From: Acanthaster planci
Taxonomy: Eukaryota; Echinodermata; Asteroidea; Valvatida; Acanthasteridae
Reading direction: 5' to 3'
DNA length: 64,000 bases
Assembly (NCBI RefSeq): GCF_001949145.1
Contig: NW_019091491.1
Coordinates: forward strand, 686,255-750,254
The notes under the pieces were generated by a model that saw nothing but the letters and a program-made list of their open reading frames with translations, did no database searches and was not told the DNA's origin. The translations under genes were made by a program, and so were the position numbers. Shown here piece after piece: positions 60,236-64,000 of the stretch (positions within the stretch are counted from its first letter, which is position 1; each line of letters begins with the position of its first letter).

Positions 60236-61204
60236 CAGTTCGGTCGTCCCTGCCAGAAATAGCGATTTTCTGATGATCGAAAATTGTCAAGAATAGAAAG
60301 TACAAAGTATCATCATTCAGTGACTTTGGACTGATGATACCGTTTGATATGCCCCGCTGACTCTTATCTCGCCCTGACAATTTGTCACCGCAGCTCAAAT
60401 AAAAATGGGGGGAATTGCGAAAAAGGTCGTTGCAGTTTGATAACAGTGGTTGGAGTTTAAAGTGTCTCATGTGATTTAAAAAGCGCCAGATAAGTGTATC
60501 AGAGGACGCCCCGCTATATTCCCAAACTTATGACGAGAGTATTAGCGTGTGATCTACAGTATTTCGACAGGTTTTACGCATACATGTAGTTGTAATATTC
60601 GACTTTGAAATAATATGCAGTGGATTCAACTTTTTCTCTGTATGGAAAGAAACTGAAGAAATTTCTAAAACTGCAACACTCTGGTATTTTCAGTTCCATA
60701 TTAAATGAATATTTAAATTACTGATGACTTGGTCGATGCTATGACTCATGTTTGCCAGGATCCCAGCTTGGTCACAACTGGCTAATTATTTCTAAATGTA
60801 GTTCATAATAACTATAGATTTGTAAAACACAATGTAACAGAAGAACATCCAACATAAAACATAACAAATACTTGGATTACAGGGATCTCTGCTATACTCA
60901 ATTCGTTATTTCATCCGTGGGAATTCGGAATGATTAAACAATAGTGCATAAAACGAACATTAGATAAAAAAAGAGTTACTTGAACAATGATAATCGTACA
61001 AGGCTGTGCTTAAACCAAACAGGTCAGATGACAATCGACCCTTCACTCGAGTGCATTCATTACTTATTTTTCATGCTCCGTCCAATCAAGTCGCCTGATA
61101 TCAACCACTGCAAAGTTCATATCAAAAGATGACACTATAACCAGCTCAAAGACTTGGGTACAACTGGCAGGTATGCCAAACGTTTGGACTATAAGTACAC
61201 CACA

Positions 61205-61620
61205 CAACGGTAATTCCATCGGCAGAAATCCTGGGGGGAGAGGTATATCTTCCCTCACCTTTTTTAGGTTGGGAAGGGGCTATTGAATGACCCCCCACAT
61301 TTGGTGATGAGTTATGAAGTTAAAGTGGATTGCGAAGAATGTTTGGATTTCCCAATAAATGCAACGTTTGGAATACAAATAAAAAGAACAATTTTAAAAG
61401 TCTTAAATAAAGCCATTCTGATGTAAGATTCTACATGAATTTGATACACATTACAGATGTACATCTTTATCATGAACATCTTCCCCTATGGAGTCTATTA
61501 TGGTGTTCCCCCGCTTTTCATATTTTTAATGCCCTGGCAGGTCATCCCTGACCCACCTTTCCCCCATCCCCCAAATTTCCGGCACAGAGTTACGCCACTG
61601 GGTAATTCTCATGGAAATCA
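61205..61620. repeat. Dispersed repeat, copy 2
   Basis: Second copy of the 46.4-kb repeat, ending AAATTTCCGGCACAGAGTTA(CGCCACTGGG). The complement of this end, CCCAGTGGCGTAACT, resembles CAGTGGCG-type ends of hAT-like elements; this link is inference. The ORFs over it are not genes. Confidence 0.7.
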
Positions 61621-62228
61621 TCCCAACTCTGCCAAATATGTATTTCCCAAACAGCCAACGATATTTACACGTGTATTCAAAACCCTCGATGTATATGTCG
61701 ATACAATAAATTGTGTATTGTGAGTTTCGAAGTTATAGCACTAGTAATCTCCAACTTCAAGCACTTTGCATTTTAATATCTAACTTTGGAATTTGATATC
61801 CTTATTTGCCAAGGGCTTGGCTCTGTGTTCGGAATAGCGTTATATTTGGTTAGCGTTTACATGTTGCACTAGTTATCTACTTTGGCTATCCGTTCATGTC
61901 TGTTTGTTATCTTTTTGCATGTCTGTTTAAGGACGAAATGATGCAAGTGCATGTTTGCTTCCTCGTTTCCCATGTTCTCTTCTTCGTCATTTTGATTTTG
62001 CATACACAATGCATACTGAAATACAATAAATAATAAATCACTTACAATTGGCCTCAGATAAAATCAATGCTTATTTTAAACACATCAGCTTACACGTAGT
62101 TCAAAATGGTATCTAGCCGCCATCCGTCTACACCCACCAAGCCCTAAGGTGACCAGAAAGAGAACAACGCAATGCATTATGGACCAACAGGGTGAACTAT
62201 CACTTTCACATTATTGAAAATGATAAAT

Positions 62229-63182
62229 TTATGAATGCAATGATCTTCGTTTTGTGTCTGACTCCTCTTTGGCAGATAAACGCGAATTATACATCTTCTC
62301 GTAGTATGGCACAGATACCTCTACCAAACGGAGCAAGTCTGGAGGAATAGACGAGCGATCCGGGAGACGCCTGGTGTTCAGGAAGCACGTACTGTCCAAT
62401 GCGTTTTGGTAATATCCTCCAAACTGGTTTCCTTGCAAAAAGTACTGTGGGATGGTCCACTGGTGAGTGACTGCATCTCCTGCTTCCCAGTGAAGAATCT
62501 TCTCATCGAAGGGCAGCCCGATATCTTTGAAGACAGCTGACAGGATACTTTTTGGATCTTGAAGAAGGTCGTCAGCATCGATGATGATTGCGTTTGGATC
62601 AAGCTCCTTCTTTACGTAATCAACCAACTCACTGATTTCTTGGTAGCCATAACCTTTCGGGAAAATATTCTCGGGCAGATCCTCCAAGCAAAATTCATCT
62701 GGAGACATATCTGGAACTGACTGTAGAAATATTTTTTTCCAAGATGGGAAGACCTTGAGGGGATGACGGATGAGAAACAAATGACGGTAATCCTTTGGAA
62801 GGAACCCTAGACGATGAGTAACCGCGTGGGCCATATCTTTGCAGAGTATGAATTTCTTTCCATCATGAGCTTCCTCAAGTAATTCCTTGATTGATAGAAA
62901 GCTAGACGGAAAATCATCCCTTTCTGCAGATATCCCTGTCTTTTCAGTGAAGCTTTTTTGAGAAGCTGCGAATTTCTTTCCTATTTCTGAGGTATCGAAC
63001 ATGTCATGGTCTTTTTTGGGATCTTTCCAATGGGCATGAACATAGAGTTCGAAGAAAACCTTTGATTTATCGACAGCTGTTAGACATTTTGCAAGAACAG
63101 TTGATAGGGAGCGAGGAACTGTCCACATCATGAGTCGAACCTGATATCCATCAGACAAAGAAGCCTTCTGCAATTTTGCCAT
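62229..63182 (-). CDS. Sulfotransferase-like P-loop protein, 317 aa, single coding exon
   Basis: This is the only long intact reading frame in the window. Seen: a start-proximal P-loop-type motif MWTVPRSLST (residues 19-28), a central KDMAHAVTHRLGF (115-127) and a downstream IRHPLKVFPSW (138-148). Known of the family: in PAPS-dependent sulfotransferases the first motif (xxPRSxST) forms the 5'-phosphosulfate loop and an R-x-P-x-x-x-x-x-S motif binds the 3'-phosphate of PAPS. Inferred: a cytosolic sulfotransferase or related P-loop transferase, since no signal peptide or membrane segment is visible; the substrate is unknown. The ATG directly follows a TTTTTTTCAG splice acceptor on the minus strand, so the 5' UTR is probably split by an intron. 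The frame ends with TAA at 62229-62231. The length suits a compact sulfotransferase. No frameshift or missing motif was seen. Confidence 0.88.
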   Translation of the reverse strand: MAKLQKASLSDGYQVRLMMWTVPRSLSTVLAKCLTAVDKSKVFFELYVHAHWKDPKKDHDMFDTSEIGKKFAASQKSFTEKTGISAERDDFPSSFLSIKELLEEAHDGKKFILCKDMAHAVTHRLGFLPKDYRHLFLIRHPLKVFPSWKKIFLQSVPDMSPDEFCLEDLPENIFPKGYGYQEISELVDYVKKELDPNAIIIDADDLLQDPKSILSAVFKDIGLPFDEKILHWEAGDAVTHQWTIPQYFLQGNQFGGYYQNALDSTCFLNTRRLPDRSSIPPDLLRLVEVSVPYYEKMYNSRLSAKEESDTKRRSLHS

Positions 63183-63771
63183 CTGAAAAAAACCACGTTT
63201 TCAGTACTGAAGAAATTGAATGACAAAGCATAAATAACACGCGCACGGAGACACGTTTTAGATTCTGTTAAAAAATTTCGACGATTTATGGGAAATTGGT
63301 TGACACTTGTTAGACTTCTTTGTGTTCTTATAAGAAATTGATTTCCACCAAATTGTGCTTTTTAAAGGAAATGAAGATATTTGGAGAGGCTCCTGAAATT
63401 TCTAAACAATGCCTAAATTAAACCACACTTTAAGTGAACACATGTGTAATGTTTTGATAATGAAGATTTTCTTGAATAGCCTTTCAAATAACGTACATTC
63501 CTCATGCCATGTTATCACTGATTGTAAAGTGATAAAGTTTAATCTGACAAATAAAACCGTGGACAATTAGCCCTAACTCAATAGGGTGTATGTAAAATCA
63601 TATTGAAGGATTGTAGACCATTAGGCCTTGTTTCGGTTAGTGTAATTCAACCTTGCTAGTTTGACCCCTAATGATGGGTGTCATAAATGACATACACAAA
63701 CGAGGAACGACCTCAATGGAAATCTACCATAACATTCTGACATAAAAATTTAAGTACGAGCATTCTCTCAC
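63183..63771 (-). other. Probable 5'-UTR intron of the sulfotransferase-like gene
   Basis: Minus-strand donor AAG|GTGAGAG has its first intron base at 63771. The acceptor TTTTTTTCAG ends at 63183, immediately before the start codon. The intron would be 589 bp. The upstream non-coding exon would run from 63772 to an unknown start, perhaps near 63900 where a TTTTAAAG stretch on the minus strand could act as a weak TATA-like element. Inferred from splice consensus only. Confidence 0.4.
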
Positions 63772-64000
63772 CTTGATCCTTAAGCCAGTGGACAACTGAC
63801 GTCACATAAACACGAAGTTGGAGGTGAGGAGGGAGCGGACTGAATGACAAATGTATGACCGTTTGAATTTAACAAGCTGCTCTTTGTTCCTATCGTGCAT
63901 ACATGTAAATGGACACAGTACGCCACAGCGTGTTCATTGTGGAGGGTTTACTTTAAAAGGACAAACTTCAGTAACGTATTTGTAAAAGAAACTTTCCTGA

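Larger units (their letters stand above)
59223..62228. other. Intergenic DNA between the foldback region and the sulfotransferase-like gene
   Basis: Contains only the SINE-like head at 60.2 kb and a dispersed repeat at 61.2-61.6 kb. A single ambiguous base is at 59522. The DNA after the sulfotransferase stop has a CATAAA variant but no clear AATAAA. Confidence 0.45.

Noticed and set aside
1-64000. CRISPR arrays, bacterial operons, riboswitches, phage modules
   Set aside because: None seen; the tandem repeats lack unique spacers and the window is clearly eukaryotic.

Overview
This is eukaryotic, invertebrate-type genomic DNA. Genes are built of short exons with GT-AG introns. The sequence is AT-rich and dense in inverted-repeat elements, LINE and LTR retrotransposon fossils, minisatellites and assembly gaps. 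There is no bacterial gene organisation. LDL-receptor class A exons, CR1/L2-like and Ty3/gypsy relics, and very many copies of the palindromic word TACATGTA suggest a marine deuterostome such as an echinoderm or lancelet. The species cannot be proved from the sequence alone.

Layout. (1) 1-34 kb is dominated by intron-like, TACATGTA-rich DNA. On the minus strand I find a series of short open segments with good splice sites and mostly matching phases, from about 33.6 kb down to about 5.3 kb, with a possible terminal exon and AATAAA near 2.2-2.6 kb. I read this as one long multi-exon gene of unknown function with a Ser-rich tail. It is a hand-built model. A decayed LINE lies inside one of its introns at 19.7-21.2 kb. 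(2) 34.8-37.2 kb holds two candidate plus-strand Cys-rich exons and a 30/31-bp minisatellite interrupted by a gap. (3) 39.8-41.3 kb holds minus-strand exon candidates, two of which join in phase into a truncated PHD-like zinc finger. (4) 41.8-45.6 kb is a cluster of duplications and foldbacks, including a 99-bp near-perfect palindrome flanked by a 9-bp direct repeat. (5) 49.1-51.3 kb is the 5' part of a secreted or membrane LDLa-repeat gene on the plus strand: TATA box, signal-peptide exon, two phase 1-1 LDLa exons and a possible fourth exon, then a gap. (6) 53.8-59.3 kb holds GTCG-rich heptamer arrays in inverted orientation (foldback-like) next to a broken Ty3/gypsy element with a tRNA-Leu-type primer site, gag and protease remains. 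(7) 62.2-63.8 kb, minus strand, is the clearest gene: an intact 317-residue sulfotransferase-like P-loop protein in one coding exon behind a 5'-UTR intron.

The genes show no common pathway. They look like unrelated neighbours in repeat-rich intergenic DNA. TACATGTA density drops sharply after about 44 kb, which splits the window into two compositional halves.
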